A stretch of 6,472 nucleotides of DNA from Chromatiales bacterium (GTDB taxonomy: Bacteria > Pseudomonadota > Gammaproteobacteria > UBA6429 > Thiohalophilaceae). Positions 6,214 through 6,472 of the stretch are shown here, in pieces (the first letter of the stretch is position 1; the number at the start of each line of letters is the position of its first letter). The stretch lies in the NCBI GenBank assembly GCA_027070385.1, contig JALXDW010000118.1, forward strand, positions 1,167-7,638. The letters are read 5' to 3'. The notes beneath the pieces were generated by a model. That model was given only the letters and a program-made list of their open reading frames with translations, had not been told where the DNA came from and made no database searches. A program made the position numbers and the translations under genes.

Positions 6214-6472
6214 GGTAGCAGGTGGTTTAGAAGAAATATCGTATGCAACACGCGAAATACCGGTGACTTCGTTAATGATACGGGAGGATACTTTTTCCAA
6301 AAACTCATATGGCAGATGTGCCCAACGTGCAGTCATAAAGTCGATAGTTTCAACCGCGCGTAGCGAAACAACGTATTGATAACGTCGGCCGTCACCGGTT
6401 ACGCCAACGGACTTCACCGGCAAGAACACGGTAAAGGCCTGACTGACTTTTTCGTACAGGTCGTTGGCACGC
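6199..6472 (-). CDS. guaA: GMP synthase (glutamine-hydrolysing), C-terminal part
   Basis: GuaA converts XMP to GMP using ATP and glutamine in purine synthesis. Only the final 90 codons plus stop are in the window and the gene continues past the right edge. The segment is the C-terminal dimerisation domain and follows the E. coli protein closely: [52 protein letters not shown] and the ending KPPATIEWE. The reading frame is open to the edge ([13 protein letters not shown] before TVFLPV), so a GTG at 6429 is internal and not a start. The gene appears intact at its 3' end, although its last 15 bases are duplicated at 5521-5535. In related genomes it follows guaB on the same strand. Confidence 0.97.
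   Translation of the reverse strand, partial: RANDLYEKVSQAFTVFLPVKSVGVTGDGRRYQYVVSLRAVETIDFMTARWAHLPYEFLEKVSSRIINEVTGISRVAYDISSKPPATIEWE

Noticed and set aside
6199..6429. Separate 76-residue gene starting at 6429
   Set aside because: The start is an internal GTG of guaA; the frame is open to the window edge with GuaA-like sequence before it.

Overview
The window looks like a chromosomal segment of a gammaproteobacterium. The evidence is a conserved backbone: a divergently placed mltF, then tadA, then the 3' end of guaA, each recognisable from its protein sequence and in the order and orientation known from Pseudomonas and relatives (purL / mltF / tadA / guaA-guaB). The genus cannot be named from this sequence. 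Spaces between genes are AT-rich.

Layout: 1-317 is an AT-rich leader with an extended -10 promoter candidate. 318-1730 (+) is mltF, a lytic transglycosylase. It converges on tadA (1802-2272, -), the tRNA adenosine deaminase. Between tadA and guaA lies about 3.9 kb of accessory DNA. Its first part is a minus-strand, probably two-gene transcription unit. The upstream gene (3597-5351) is intact and encodes an exported 584-residue protein with four tandem fibronectin-III-like repeats, each carrying the same four-cysteine pattern. The downstream gene (3504-2453) is an exported Ig/Fn3-like protein of about 350 residues that is broken by an apparent one-base deletion in an A7 run and by an in-frame TAA. 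Next to guaA is a plus-strand remnant (5799-6174) of a small secreted or membrane protein, broken by a TGA and two apparent one-base deletions. The window ends inside guaA (6199 to the edge, -).

The last 15 bp of guaA (6199-6213) recur at 5521-5535 in the same orientation with one mismatch. The 3' end of guaA is a documented integration site of genomic islands, so 5521-6213 reads like the scar of a small integrated element, now without any integrase and holding only the decayed gene. The Fn3 operon lies just outside this pair of repeats and may be older accessory DNA at the same hotspot.

The backbone genes act in peptidoglycan turnover (MltF), wobble-base editing (TadA) and GMP synthesis (GuaA) and have no functional link to each other. 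The accessory genes all encode exported proteins; their function is not known. No complete new defence or mobile system is visible. The most distinctive items are the cysteine-patterned Fn3 protein, the broken partner gene with a phased A-AAA-AAC heptamer at its frameshift, and the duplicated guaA end.
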